64,000 bases of DNA from Orobanche coerulescens (GCA_033398695.1 CM065815.1:7930501-7994500), one strand, 5' to 3'. Shown: positions 33,981 to 45,327, counted from the stretch's first letter. The notes: a model not told the origin generated them from the sequence alone. Program-made: numbers and translations.

Positions 33981-34170
33981 TTAAGTTTGCAAATTTTATG
34001 AGTATCAATAGTGGACACGAAGCCTATAGGTTGTTCCATGTAGATTTCCTCTTCGAGATATCTATTTAGAAAAACCGTCTTTACATTTATGTGCATGTAT
34101 AGTAGATTAGGAAAATAATTGATTAATATCATTTGCTAATTAAAGCTCTTGATATTTGACTCAAAAATAA

Positions 34171-34407
34171 TACTCACCTGGTCCTTTAAGTGTAGACATT
34201 TGAGTAAGTGGCACGAGTTTTAATAAAAGATGTGTTAAGTAGAGAGAGGGTATGAATTTATAGAAAGAAGTTGTGTGTTGAGTGGAGAGAGAGTATGACT
34301 TTATAGAAAGAAAGAGTAAAGTGATTTTACTAAAATTGGAGTGTGCCTACTCTTTGGGGACAAACAAGAAGGTAAAACGTGTTTATAGTTAAGGGACGGA
34401 GAGAGTA
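34171..34407. mobile_element. Stowaway-like MITE
   Basis: Right end AAGGGACGGAGAGAGTA reads in reverse TACTCTCTCCGTCCCTT, the typical Stowaway-type end; the left end TACTCACCTGGTCCTTT is similar. TA at both tips. 237 bp, with an internal partial duplication of TTTATAGAAAGAA. Confidence 0.75.
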
Positions 34408-36084
34408 TGCAATACAACATCAATAAAGTAATACTTGATTTAATTTTGATTAAATGATACTTTTTGCAGTCCCGATATAAAAGACCTAGTTTTAAATTTA
34501 ACTCGATTAATTAATATTTTTTTGTTGCTCCCAGCCTTATTAATTCATCGATACTCTATAGTATTAAAAAATTTCTTTGAGTTCCACATGCGATTTATAA
34601 ACATGGCAAACTCAAATTTTAGATAAATTTTTAATTTTTATCTCAATTAAACACATAAATTATGCTTGTCACTAATTTCATCCGACTACTTAATTGAAAT
34701 CGAAAAAAAAAGAGGTTCTTAAATATGAGGATATAGAATCGCCAACAACTCGATTGAGTTGAGAATGACTTAACGGGCAACCTAGTGTAAAGAAATTGAG
34801 TGTTCTCTCGAAACTCATTCGGGGAGTGAATCATATCAATTATCTCGACTTAACGACCAACTTCATATACATCATGATAAGCCCAACACAGGTCCTACCT
34901 ACTTCCCCCTCGTAGTGTAAGAGTTGAACTTGATCAAAATCGATCACTTTATATACACGAGTTGTCCATGTTCTTTGAGGGCTGCCTGCTCGGCCCTAGT
35001 TCTGGTCCGCTTCTACATGACATTCGTGCTCGGCCAATAAGCTGAGTTCAACTCGGCCGGGTCGGTCAAATTTGAGTGTTGACTTGTCTACTTTGGTCCA
35101 GGCCACGTAGGTAGTGAGCTGGACGTGTATGAAGGTGTGCATGAGTGACAAGTCGGATCAACTATCATCAAATATGTGGTCTATGGATTATATTACATTA
35201 GTACTCCACACAATAATAATTCCATAGACACGAATATACAAATTATTTATCAGTTGGGCATATCAATGCTTTCTAAAGTATCCATGTGTCCTTCACTAGT
35301 AGGCATTATTCTTAGTTGTGAGATTCACCACATTTTAGATAAACCAGGTGCCAATATGTACGTTTGACTTTTTAATACTGAATTTTGACCATCTATTACT
35401 TTATTTATATTGTACCGATAAATATAAAATTATATCCAAAAAATTCCAAATTTAAAATATTTAGTAATATTATTTATTCATACTTTCCATGATATAATCA
35501 ACATTCCATTTTAAAAAGCGAAAACGATATTTATTTATATACAGGAGTATCACATATCATTAATATTCATTGCTTAATGAGCATTTGGACCAATTTAAGA
35601 GTTACACATTATCATTTAACATCTCACTCTATTAGTATCAAGTGAGGGGAGCATCTAACAATATGAATAATTGCAAACAATCAAAACAATGATATCAATA
35701 AATGCAAAACATAACATATAAACAAATATAACAAAAATGTAATCAAACCACATTTGTCCCTAGTAATGATTGTCTCTAGCACATGCTTTTATTTTTATAT
35801 ATATATATATCACATGTTAAGAAATAAGAATGAATTTGATTCATAGATCTTGATTAAATGGATGACCTAGATTTATTCTCACAAAAATATATGCATAGAA
35901 TGTAATATTCTAGTGCATCGATATTTTGACGCATATAATGCAAAGTTTTTATGCATTGCAAGTTTGATGCACAAAATACATATATTGCATGCATAAGTCA
36001 TTCTGGACCGTACATCACACACAGATTAAGATTCAGATTTATTCAAATAACAACATAAAACCATTCTAATATGATTATATATAT
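34408..36084. other. Intergenic sequence, nothing recognised
   Basis: AT-rich DNA without coding frames or clear elements. A slightly GC-richer stretch at 34960-35160 (CTCGGCC words) could be a decayed retroelement. Confidence 0.5.
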
Positions 36085-36340
36085 ATATATAGGGATTGAA
36101 TATGGTGGAAACACCCTTAATGGTAAAATTTAGAAACCAATTGCATTATTAAGTAATCTCATTGCATATTTGTTATTATTTGTCAGATCGTTCTGGCTAA
36201 GATATGCAACAAATAATGCAACAAAAAAAAATACATAAATGCATATAATTCTACTCATCTACAGCCGTTAGATCACTATCAATGACCTACAAAAGTTTCT
36301 AAATTTCACAAGCTAATTAGTTTTCATGATCTATTTCCCC
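36085..36340. mobile_element. (TA)n-abutting MITE-like element, left copy
   Basis: Starts right after (AT)n and ends GATCTATTTCCCC. From 36141 on it matches the reverse complement of 40339-40535 over about 200 bases (TTGCATTATTAAGTAAT..., GCATATAATTC.ACTCATCTAC, GTTAGATCACT). No ORF. Confidence 0.75.
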
Positions 36341-36687
36341 TCTCTCTCTCTCTAAAATTATGGAAGTGGGGCTGGAAAAAAAAAACTCAATACTGGGGTC
36401 AAGGGAACAGAGAGGGAGCAATAAATACAATACTTTTTTGAAAATCAATCATTCAATATCCTCGTCCATGTTGTTGAACGTTATTGTATTTTTTTTCATT
36501 GCAGCATATATATATATATATATATATATATCAAATGAAATATGTAGTAAATAGTACGTAGTGACTAGTATCTAGTAGTATCTGCATCTCTCTATATATC
36601 ACTGTAAGATCAGGCATTGATTGCATAGCCGGCCAAGATTTCCCCCTCCCCCTCCCCCTCTGATCTTCTAAAACTAGCTACTTTGAT

Positions 36688-36703
36688 TTTATATATATAT
36701 AAG
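36688..36703 (+). promoter_or_regulatory. Possible TATA box of MYB17
   Basis: TTATATATATATAAG lies about 190 bases upstream of the MYB start codon, followed by a CT/T-rich leader. Position and sequence fit, but similar AT runs are common here. Confidence 0.35.
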
Positions 36704-36846
36704 ACTTTCCACTTTCCATTTTCTTGGTTGTGTTTGTATTTTTTTTTTTTTTTTTTGTTTTCTAAAGCTTTTATCTTTGAAGTTTCAAAAATGGCATTTT
36801 CTTCACTGCCGTGAGAAAAAAAGAAAAAAAAGAAAGCTTAAAACTT

Positions 36847-36847
<1 letters not shown>

Positions 36848-36882
<35 letters not shown>
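36848..36882. repeat. (TG)n microsatellite in the MYB17 5' leader
   Basis: About 17 TG units end only 8 bases before the ATG at 36890, so the repeat lies in the 5' UTR. Confidence 0.95.
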
Positions 36883-36885
<3 letters not shown>

Positions 36886-36889
36886 AGTG

Positions 36890-37124
36890 ATGGGGAGAGC
36901 ACCGTGTTGTGATAAGAAAGGGCTGAAAAGGGGGCCTTGGACTCCTGAGGAAGATGAGAAGCTGAAGGAGTACATTAAGAAGCACGGTCATGGGAGCTGG
37001 AGATCTCTCCCCAAGCTTGCAGGTTTTCCTTTTTTTTCTTCTTTTTCTGTGTGTGTGCTTTGTTTCCTTGTTTGTGTGTGTTTTGTGTGTGCGAGAGTTC
37101 TTCTCTTGTTTGTGTGTGTGTGTG

Positions 37125-37186
<62 letters not shown>

Positions 37187-39825
37187 GCGTGTGGGTGTGT
37201 GAGAGTGAGATAGAGATAGAGAGGTGTGTGTCTGTCTGTCTGTGTATGTGTGTGTGAGAGAGAGAGAGGGAGGTTTTCAGTTTTCTTGTTGTCATTAGTA
37301 AACTTAAAGGTGAATGTACTTAAGCATATAAACAATGAAAAAACTTGAAACAGAAAATATTAGTAAACTTGGGGCTGTTCAAACTCCGGAAAAATCGATA
37401 CGGCCCGGAACCTAAAAAGGTTAACCGTATCTGAAAAAATTGTTAACCCGAATGTTTATGGCCGGGTAACAATGTTGTGCACCGGTGGATACCCGACCAA
37501 CCCTATAGCGAAAGGGCGTAATTTCATAATTTCACATATCATAACACCAATACATTGTATTCGGATGTGTTTAGTTTTGCATTTCGGTTGTTCAAAAATT
37601 AAGATTTTGGGATAAATCTTATTGTCCGATGATTTTTGTCGAACAGCTCCTATCGGTTCGGTTCGGTTCATGTCATGATTTATTTTATGGCCCGAGTATC
37701 GGGTCCATGAACACCGCTAATATGGGAATAAATCCCTCACCTTCTTTCGTGTGATTGATCGTTTTAACGTTTTTTTTTTTTTTTTTTTAAACAGGTCTTC
37801 TTCGATGTGGTAAGAGTTGTCGATTGAGGTGGACAAACTATCTGAGGCCAGACATAAAACGTGGCCCTTTCAGCACTGAAGAACAAAAGCGTGTCATCCA
37901 ATTGCACGCGATTCTTGGAAACAGGTTTTCTTTTCCCGTTTTTCCCCGTTTATCGATTATAGTCTATAGGATGTCGACTTTATCCGTACTCGATTTTATC
38001 AAACCCGAAATATGATTGGTATTTTGGCTGAAACCTGAATTTTATGACCGGGTACGGATAGAGTACGAGACCCGACCCGCGTACCTGTTTGAATTATATA
38101 AATATATTATATTATATATTATACATATATATTATATTATATTATATTATTACATAAAATAATATAATAAATATTTATTATACCAAATTGAATTGATTAA
38201 TTATATTATATATACTTATGATATATATTAAACGATATTTATATTCTTAAATATACGGTATACGAGTACCCAAATACTCATTGGGTACTCGATTACCCGA
38301 TGAGCAATACTCAACTCGTCCTGAATCAAATACGGCAGGCATACACATACTCTAAAATTGATGTTTTTAGTTGCAATTTAATTTCGAGATCATTGGATAT
38401 TTGTACTAAATAATTTTAATATCTTATTTGTATTCTTATTCCTTATACTAATAAATATAAATATAAATATTTTCTTTAAATATCCTAACTAGCTAAACCG
38501 AAACTATAGTACTCACCATCCGGTATATGTGGATCGGCTCATGGTTCTTAAATTTATTTGAACCGGTCCTACTGGTTCGAATTAGAAATATTGCATTAAC
38601 CCCCCTGATGAAAATTTCTTTTCCCACACACCCTGCAGCTATTGAAAATTGCAATCCCCCCAGAAGAGCAACAAACATAATTGTTAAATCCAATCCAACA
38701 TTTAGGGGTGTCTAAATGGTTTCCGATTATCGGAACCGTATTTTCGGTTAACGGTCCGATTTTTGGTTCCGTAGTTTTAAATATTTCAGTTTTCGGTTAC
38801 AACCAGAACCGAACGGTTTAGAATCGAAAACCAATTTTATAATATATTTATTAAATATTATTTTTATAATTTATACTTATATATTTTATTATTTTAATTT
38901 TTGTATTAAAAATTTAAAACCCTATTTGTTAAATAAATATTTTATATTTTGTTAAAAAATTATAATAATATATTATATATTTTATATTTATAATTTTAAA
39001 AAGCACGTGCAAGTAGTTTTTTTCGAAAAAAAAATGGTTTTTTCGTTTAGCCGAACCAGACCGAAAATAATCGATCCGGTTTCGATTAACCGAAATGTTA
39101 TATGGTCTGATTTTCGGTTCTTATTTTTGGACAATTATAGTTCCGATTAACAGAAAATATCGGTCCGGTCGAACCGAACCGTTTGACAGCCCTACCAACA
39201 TTTTCATACAATTATATTCCCCCCCTCCCCCAACAACAGGTGGGCAGCGATAGCCTCTCAACTCCCAGGCAGAACAGACAATGAGATCAAGAACTTATGG
39301 AACACACATCTCAAAAAACGCTTGCTTCTAATGGGCATCAACCCTCAAACCCACGAGCCCAACTCAATATCCAACGGCATTCCTAACGGGCCGCCTCCCT
39401 CGTCTTCCACCCGCCACATGGCGCAATGGGAGAGCGCCAGGTTGGAAGCCGAAGCCCGTCTCTCCAGAGAATCCCTTCTCTTGATCCCACCCTCGTTTTG
39501 CAAGTCGGAGTCCGACTTCTTCATGCGCCTGTGGAACTCCGAAGTTGGCGAAACTTTTCGGAATACGAAGAATGGAGAGAACGACGTCGACCAAAGTTCG
39601 TTGTTGTCGCGAAATACCGGCATCCAAACATGGCCTGATTTAGCACATGATTCGTCGGTTCCTGTGGAGAGCAACAAATCATGCACCGGATACCATAGCT
39701 CGAACGAGGTCGAAGATTCCGACGAAGAATCTACGTTGGATCTGCTCTTGGATTTTCCGAGCGACAACGATATGAGTTTCTTGGAGAATAGTGATTGCTA
39801 TAGCAGCTTATATCCGGGCCGTTAA
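36890..39825 (+). CDS. MYB17: R2R3-MYB transcription factor, MYB17/LMI2-like
   Basis: Three exons with GT-AG borders: 36890-37022, 37795-37924, 39240-39825; 849 nt, 282 aa. It begins [21 protein letters not shown]2 (about 14-61) has W residues at GPW, GSW and RLRW; R3 (about 67-112) has the usual F/I-W-W pattern ([37 protein letters not shown]). Intron positions are the standard R2R3 ones. The C-terminal marker [20 protein letters not shown], then [16 protein letters not shown] and the acidic [15 protein letters not shown] end match Arabidopsis MYB17 (LATE MERISTEM IDENTITY2), a subgroup 9-related regulator of flower meristem identity; MIXTA-like MYBs are the next-best alternative but lack the last two blocks. 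All key residues are present. Intron 1 holds long (TG)n(GA)n tracts and intron 2 a hAT element. Confidence 0.95.
37060..37270. repeat. (TG)n/(GA)n tracts in MYB17 intron 1
   Basis: Several TG runs (37110-37147) pass into about 18 GA units (37148-37183) and then mixed GTGT/GAGA to 37270. Overlapping frames are artefacts. Confidence 0.95.
37364..37712. repeat. Possible old hAT-like remnant in MYB17 intron 1
   Basis: Left end TTGGGGCTGTTCA and the complement of the right end, TTAGCGGTGTTCA, are similar, with subterminal CGGCCCGG / GGTTCGGTTCGG words as in the other hAT-like units. No 8-bp duplication is left, so this is a tentative call. Confidence 0.4.
38703..39194. mobile_element. hAT-like non-autonomous element in MYB17 intron 2
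   Basis: Ends TAGGGGTGTCTAAA and TTTGACAGCCCTA, with a perfect 8-bp duplication CCAACATT (38695-38702, 39195-39202). Subterminal GGTTCCG / CGGTCCGGTCGAACCG words. 492 bp. Its right end lies only 45 bases before exon 3, next to the branch-point region. No transposase. Confidence 0.92.
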
Positions 39826-40338
39826 GCCTCGTTTGGTTTCTTGCTTTCTGTTTATATGCCCCTCACTAGGTATATGTTCTTTTTTTTTGGCAAATGGAGA
39901 CACAAGTGATGTACTAATATCTTGAGACATTGTTCCTAGTAGTGAGGAAAATATTGTTTTGTCTTAAATTTAATTCTTGTGTGGGTAATGCACGGCCATA
40001 TTTCGTGAGAAATGAGAATGAATTTGGGCCCCTGATTATTGCAGGCAATGGTCCATATCTATTTTCGATTGTGTAAAATATTTTAACTGTTTGTGTAATG
40101 ATTTATTTATACATTAATATTATTGCACAAAATGTATTCAGTTGTTGCACAAAATATATCTAGTTGTTACACTATGATAATGTTGCACAGAATGTATAAA
40201 GTTGTTGCACAATGTTGTGCAACAACATTATTGATTTTGCTCCAAACAATTATACATTTTGTACAATTTTCGTAACATTTCGCACCTTCTCACGAAAAAA
40301 TGTCTTCTCACGGTAACCAACCCCTATATATATATATA
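39826..40338. mobile_element. MYB17 3' region followed by a (TA)n-abutting MITE-like unit
   Basis: The 3' UTR of MYB17 is probably in the first 150-200 bases. From about 40009 (TTTCGTGAGAAATGAG) to 40338 is a unit rich in GTTGTGCAACAAC-type words that ends CTCACGGTAACCAACCCC next to (TA)n at 40325-40336. I read it as another TA-associated MITE; its left edge is uncertain. Confidence 0.45.
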
Positions 40339-40535
40339 GGAAATAGATCATATGAGAACTAATTACCTTGTGAAATCTAGAAACTTTTGTAGGCCATTGA
40401 TATTAGTGATCTAACGGATGTAGATGAGTTGAATTATATGCATTTATGTATTTTTTTATTGTATTATTTGTTGCAGCGACCAGCTTGATGCAACAAATAA
40501 TAACAAATATGCAATGAAATTACTTAATAATGCAA
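40339..40535. mobile_element. MITE-like element, inverted partner of 36141-36340
   Basis: Begins GGAAATAGATCATATGAGAA next to (TA)n and runs to CTTAATAATGCAA. Its reverse complement matches the left copy over about 200 bases with scattered changes. The two copies flank MYB17 in opposite orientation. Confidence 0.8.
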
Positions 40536-40558
40536 TGTATTTTTATATATATACCATT

Positions 40559-40886
40559 TGAAGTCAAGATAATAAAATCGAGAAGTCGAAGACCGTTTAT
40601 GAATTATGAAGAAGATATTGGGGATGGTCAGGAAGAAGATGATGAAGACAAAAGAACTGTTTATAATCTAAAAATTTCATTCAACTTGATTGTCTTACAA
40701 ATTCCCCCAACATGGTGTACTATTTATACATATAAATTGGGCAAAGGAATCACCAACTATTAAATTGACACTACAAAAAACAAGATGACTCTTTGAACAA
40801 TTTAGACACTTCAAACTACTTATTCAGACTTAGGAATTATAGTTCAAACTTTGAAACACTAAAAAAGCGCTTGAAAAACTAAAAGA
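40559..40886 (-). mobile_element. Probable 3' noncoding/LTR part of copia element 1
   Basis: Retroelement copy 2 inserted here (target AAAGA), and the interrupted sequence resumes at 49084 as the 3' end of a minus-strand copia pol. The piece on this side therefore should be that copia's 3' end. 40559-40775 (TGAAGTCAAG...GACACTACA) has TG...CA ends and, on the minus strand, a TATAAATAG-like box, so it may be the LTR, but there is no second LTR to compare. Confidence 0.4.
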
Positions 40887-41112
40887 TGTTAAAAATTGTT
40901 GAAGTATATCACTTCTCGTAATGCGTAACAAGATAATGTATTATAATATGTGAATGACTATTATGCTCCTGATATAATTATGTAATTACGATTGTGCCAT
41001 CTGAAGTTTTCCTATAAAGAGGACTTCAGTTATTAATGAAAAACATATACTTCAGAATCATTCTCTCTATTCTCTCTCTAAATCCTCTCTATAATATTTC
41101 AGTTTTATAACA
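40887..41112 (+). repeat. 5' LTR of retroelement copy 2
   Basis: 226 bp. CCTATAAAGAGGAC is the TATA region (CTATAAATATGAC in the right LTR). From GTGAATGACTATTAT on it is closely similar to the LTR of copy 1; the first 50-60 bases differ. Confidence 0.92.
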
Positions 41113-41397
41113 CGTTATCAACACGAATGTTCTAATCCTTAGTTTCCAAAAAAAAAAAAATAGAGAAACACCAGTTCTAGTTCCTCTCCCTCCCTTCCGA
41201 TTTCTCATGCCACACACTGTAATACCCGTACTTTTTGTAAATCTTCTACTCTTGTGCTTTGTAATTTTGACACTCGTGTAAGTGTTTAGTAAGCTTATAT
41301 TAATCTTGGAACTCTTGTCAATTGGATTTACCCCCTTTCTTGTTCGGATCGTCGCTGTTTTCGGATCCTTGACGCGATTATACTACCTTCGTGTAAA

Positions 41398-41802
41398 GGG
41401 TAGCGCACGCTACACACACCTTGTAGCGCACGCTAATTTAGTGAGGGTAGCGCACGCTATCCGTTATAATTAGTGCACGCTACTAATGTATTGGAGGCAG
41501 ACAGTCCAGTAGCTACTGGACTGAAAAAGGGAATTCCTAGCGTACGCTAGGTGTGTCTGGTAGCGTACGCTAGATTTTAGTGGTAGCGCACGCTACGTTA
41601 CTCGAGTAACGTGCACTTAGGAGAGCAGAGCTGGGGACAGTAGGTTCTGGCGCTATTTGAAGGTTCTAGCGCACGCTATTTGAAGGTTCTAGCGCACGCT
41701 ATTAACAGTTGTTAGCGTACGCTAACGAAGCTGGCGGAGGCCACTGGACTGCCTGGTGAGTCCGATAGCGCGCGTTATTTTTCATGACTATCGCACGCTA
41801 GT
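41398..41802. repeat. Palindrome field TAGCGCACGCTA / TAGCGTACGCTA
   Basis: At least a dozen copies of TAGCGYRCGCTA-like self-complementary 12-mers, singly and in close pairs, within 400 bases of the solo LTR. Variation is mostly C/T and G/A at the centre, keeping the symmetry in many copies (GTAGCGCACGCTAC, TAGCGTACGCTA). Confidence 0.92.
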
Positions 41803-42277
41803 TTCTATTTAGTATAAATAGGACACTTCCGTTCCCAAATCGTCATTTCTTCCTTCCTTCACCTCCTTGGACGATTTCGGGCGATTCCGGGCGATTTGGG
41901 AGGAGTTATTCGAGCTGCAATTATCTAGCAACATCTTTGAGTTACTAGTTTGGATTTATCAACGTTTAATTCTCCCCACCGCTCCAAATCAAGGTAAACT
42001 TCTCACAACCCTAGATTTTCGAGATTTGGGGATTTTCCATCCGATCTCTTCGATCCAGCTTGTTGTTATGTTAGAATATATCGATTATGAATTATCTACC
42101 TTGGATACATGTTTTTCTACGGATTTATTGATATATTTCCGGAGTTCTTGAGTATTTGGGATATTTGACTTGCGATTCACCATCTAAGAGAATTATTCCC
42201 GGAACACATGTATCGGGGTAGTAAATTCGAGTGATTCCAACTTATTTTCATACTGATGGGGTTTTGATAATTGAATT

Positions 42278-42836
42278 ACGAACTTGTCTAGGTTCGGAGT
42301 TGTCGAATCCTTCAATCTTGGTACCTTGTCGTTCGAACCCTTTTCTCTCGATTCCAGGCAAGTGATTCTTGTGAAAGTTAAGTTCTTAAATGTGAAAGGT
42401 AATGCATGTGATTGTGAGAGTTGCTTTCGTTCACTCCGAGAGGACCCGACGGGGTCGAGGAGGGTTCCGCTTATGTCGGTTCCGTGAACATTTGGGTTAG
42501 CCACTCCAAGATGATCCGACGGGGTCGAGGAGGAATTCGCGCATTGTCGAGTCCACTACGAACTTGTCTAGGTTCGGAGTTGTCGAATCCTTCAATCTTG
42601 GTACCTTGTCGTTCGAACCCTTTTCTCTCGATTCCAGGCAAGTGATTCTTGTGAAAGTTATGTTCTTAAATGTGAAAGGTAATGCATGTGATTGTGAGAG
42701 TTGCTTTCGTTCACTCCGAGAGGACCCGATGGGGTCGAGGAGGGTTCCGCTTATGTCGGTTCCGTGAACATTTGGGTTAGCCACTCCAAGATGATCCGAC
42801 GGGGTCGAGGAGGGATTCGCGCATTGTCGAGTCCAC
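42278..42836. repeat. Direct duplication of 280 bp
   Basis: ACGAACTTGTCTAGGTTCGG starts at 42278 and 42558. The two units are nearly identical (for example AGTTAAGTTC against AGTTATGTTC, CGACGGGG against CGATGGGG), so the duplication is young. Each unit contains GACGGGGTCGAGGAGG twice. Reading frames repeat accordingly and are not genes. Confidence 0.95.
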
Positions 42837-43367
42837 GGTTAATCAAGAGATATCATCATTTCTAAATATGTTTGGATAATTGTATTTTCCGGAAAATCAT
42901 TATCATGGTTTTGAATTGGTGCATGTGCTTTTATGTATAAGACTTGACATTTCACTTGTAATACTTGCCCTAACCCCTCTCGTTTGGGGAAAATTACTTT
43001 TGTGCTTTTCAGGTCCTAAGGATCCATACGAGCGAGCACCAGGACGATACGATGAGGATGGCGAGGCGTGATACTGTGGCTAGTTGTGTTCCTTTTCGTT
43101 TGGTCGTTGTTCTCTTTGGTCCATTTTATCCTTGTAATAATAAATGGTACTCGAGTACTTTAGGAAAGTCCTTTTCGTACAACTTCTTGTATTTCTTTAT
43201 GGTATTGTTTGTCCGTGGTTGAACTTCCTTGTTTGTATCGAATTTATTGATTCCCAAGTGGATGTTGTCAATTTGATACGTTGTGAGTAAGATAAGCCTA
43301 GTGGGTCCCAGGTGGGGATTCACGGCGCTGTGATATTCTCCGAATATCTCGGGAGTGTTACACACAC

Positions 43368-43740
43368 AGGGCTCACGCCACACACAGGGCTCAGACACAG
43401 CAGGCAAGCAGTGCAGTAGAGAGTGATTGGCGAAAGCGAAAAAAAATTAAAGCTCCACCTCCGGTTCCCTGCGAATTTAAAATGGAAGCTCCGGCGTAGG
43501 TCTCGACGTGCGCGAGCAACAAAAAGAAGAGAAATAAATTTCGAAGTTCAGATAGGTACATATTCTAAACCAAAAAAAAAAGTGGTGACAAGAGGAAGAA
43601 GAAAAAACAAAAGTGTGAAGAAGACGGCCAGGGAGGAGATGAAGAGCAGATAAGGGAGAAAGAGAAAAAAAAAGGAGGGGGGGAACACGAACGGGTAAAG
43701 GAGAAAAAGAAAAATAAATAAAATATAAAAATATAATATT
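43368..43740 (+). other. Variable 5' cargo of retroelement copy 2
   Basis: Together with 41127-41212 this replaces the E1-beta/ATL cargo of copy 1. It includes CACACAGGGCTCACGCC repeats, a moderately GC-rich piece (CTCCACCTCCGGTTCCCTGC, 43453-43472) and a GAAGAA-rich tail. I recognise no protein. It may be captured 5' UTR/exon sequence. Confidence 0.5.
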
Positions 43741-44099
43741 CTTTTAATTCATTAAATTACTAATTCGGTTTTTCTTACATATAAGATACATATGATGTCA
43801 GATTGATTTTTCTTGATACCACCGTGACCTATTTCACGAGAGCTTCAATTTGACACTAATATTGATATGTTGATTATAATCCTTTTAATATCTGTCATTA
43901 TCAAAATTTATTAAAATGTACAAATTAGTACCTTGATTCCTTCAAAAATATTGAAATAACTTGTGGATATGTCCTTGTATTGTGAAAATTTATAAAGTGG
44001 TATGTGTAATATTACGGGACGACCAGGCGGCACTGATGCCGACAACTGGGGTTGATGATGACTTTTAATGATCCAACCTAATACCACATGATTATACTT

Positions 44100-44870
44100 T
44101 GTGAAAATGGTTGGACGAACCTGCTCCAGAAGAAGCAGTTAAATATATACATTATGTAAATATTACTATACCTCCTGTGTGATAGTCTGATTATCATAAG
44201 ATGGATGGTGATACCTCCCATATGATAATTAATTACCACAAGATGGATGGTGATACCTTCTATGTGACAAGTCTAATTATCACAAGATGGATGGCGATGC
44301 CTCCTATATGATAAATGTAATTATCACAAGACGGATGGTTTTACATATTTACTATACCTCCTATGTAACAAGTTTAATTATCACAAGATGGATGGCGATG
44401 CCTCCTATATGATAAATGTAATTGTCACAAGACGGACGGTTTTACATATTTATTTTACCTCCTATGTGATGAGTTCAATTATCACAAGACGGACGGTTTT
44501 ACATATTTACTGTACCTCCTATGTGATGAGTTAAATTATCACAAGATGAACAGTTTTACATGTACGCAATTTATATATTATATATCACCATCGTGGTTGG
44601 TTATACCACATGAATGATTATCTAAATCCTGCTCTCGAAGAAGCAGTTGATAAATATAAATCCTACTCTGGAGAAGTAGTTGATCGATTATCTAAATCCT
44701 GCTCTCGAAAAAGCTTGATAAATATAAATCCTACTCTAGAGAAGTAGTTGATCGATTATCTAAATCCTACTCTCAAAGAAGCGGTTGATAAAAATAAATT
44801 CTACTCTGAAGAAGTAGTTGATCAATGATTCAAATCATGCTCTCGAAGAAGAAGCAGTTGATGGAAATAA
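44100..44870 (+). repeat. Two tandem arrays in copy 2
   Basis: 44160-44570: about seven units of TACCTCCTATGTGATGAGTT, then AATTATCACAAGA(T/C)GGA(T/C)GGT. 44625-44870: units of CTGCTCTCGAAGAAGCAGTT alternating with CTACTCTGGAGAAGTAGTTG. Copy 1 has one or two units of the first and about seven of the second, so the array sizes change between copies. Confidence 0.88.
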
Positions 44871-45327
44871 TATCCGATCTCCATGATTATTAAACACAAA
44901 CGAAGAAAATTGAGCAAATGATACCAGAAGCTATCACCGATTAATTAAAGAAAATCCCATGCAAATACACCGCATAGTGGGATCATCTGACAAGTGATAT
45001 GAAAAACTATCACCGGAAAATAATTGCTCAATTAATCTCATGTTGATTATATCACATGGTGGGATCATTGAAATCATATTGATATCACAATAGAGAAGCA
45101 TATATCACATATTCATGAGAATAATGTATTTGCATAGAGGCAAAAAGATGATCTTATTATTGCTGGAAAAAGCACAAAACAGTCGAAGTGGAAAATATTG
45201 AAACTAGCCAAAAAGATAATAAACACTCGACAATATGCGAAAAGTAGAATACATATGAAACCCATAAAAAGGGGTGCGTTTCGAGAGTATAAAACTCCGT
45301 AACTCTGCCACTCCCTGGCATTAGGGT

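Larger units (their letters stand above)
41218..43362 (+). mobile_element. 2.1-kb solo LTR nested in retroelement copy 2
   Basis: Starts TGTAATACCCGTAC and ends GGGAGTGTTACA (inverted ends TGTAAYAC..), flanked by a perfect CACAC duplication (41213-41217, 43363-43367). TGTAAYRCCC ends are common in gypsy LTRs. It contains the TAGCGCACGCTA palindrome field and a 280-bp direct duplication. No gag-pol; it arose by recombination between two LTRs. Frames such as 41867-42151 have no recognised homology. Confidence 0.88.

Noticed and set aside
36975..37335. Overlapping minus frames over MYB17 intron 1 rich in SL/HT repeats
   Set aside because: They lie on microsatellites opposite a well-supported gene.
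37925..38345. A second hAT element in MYB17 intron 2
   Set aside because: GGGTACGG / CCCGACCCG words resemble subterminal repeats, but I find no paired ends or 8-bp duplication.
39345..39767. 140-codon minus frame opposite MYB17 exon 3
   Set aside because: Antisense shadow; exon 3 on the plus strand matches the MYB17 C-terminus.
41867..42151. 94-codon frame in the 2.1-kb solo LTR
   Set aside because: Lies within a unit with LTR ends and CACAC duplication. No recognised homology and not supported as a gene.
43423..43653. 76-codon basic plus-strand frame in copy 2
   Set aside because: Driven by a GAAGAAAAA-rich tract; no homology beyond composition.
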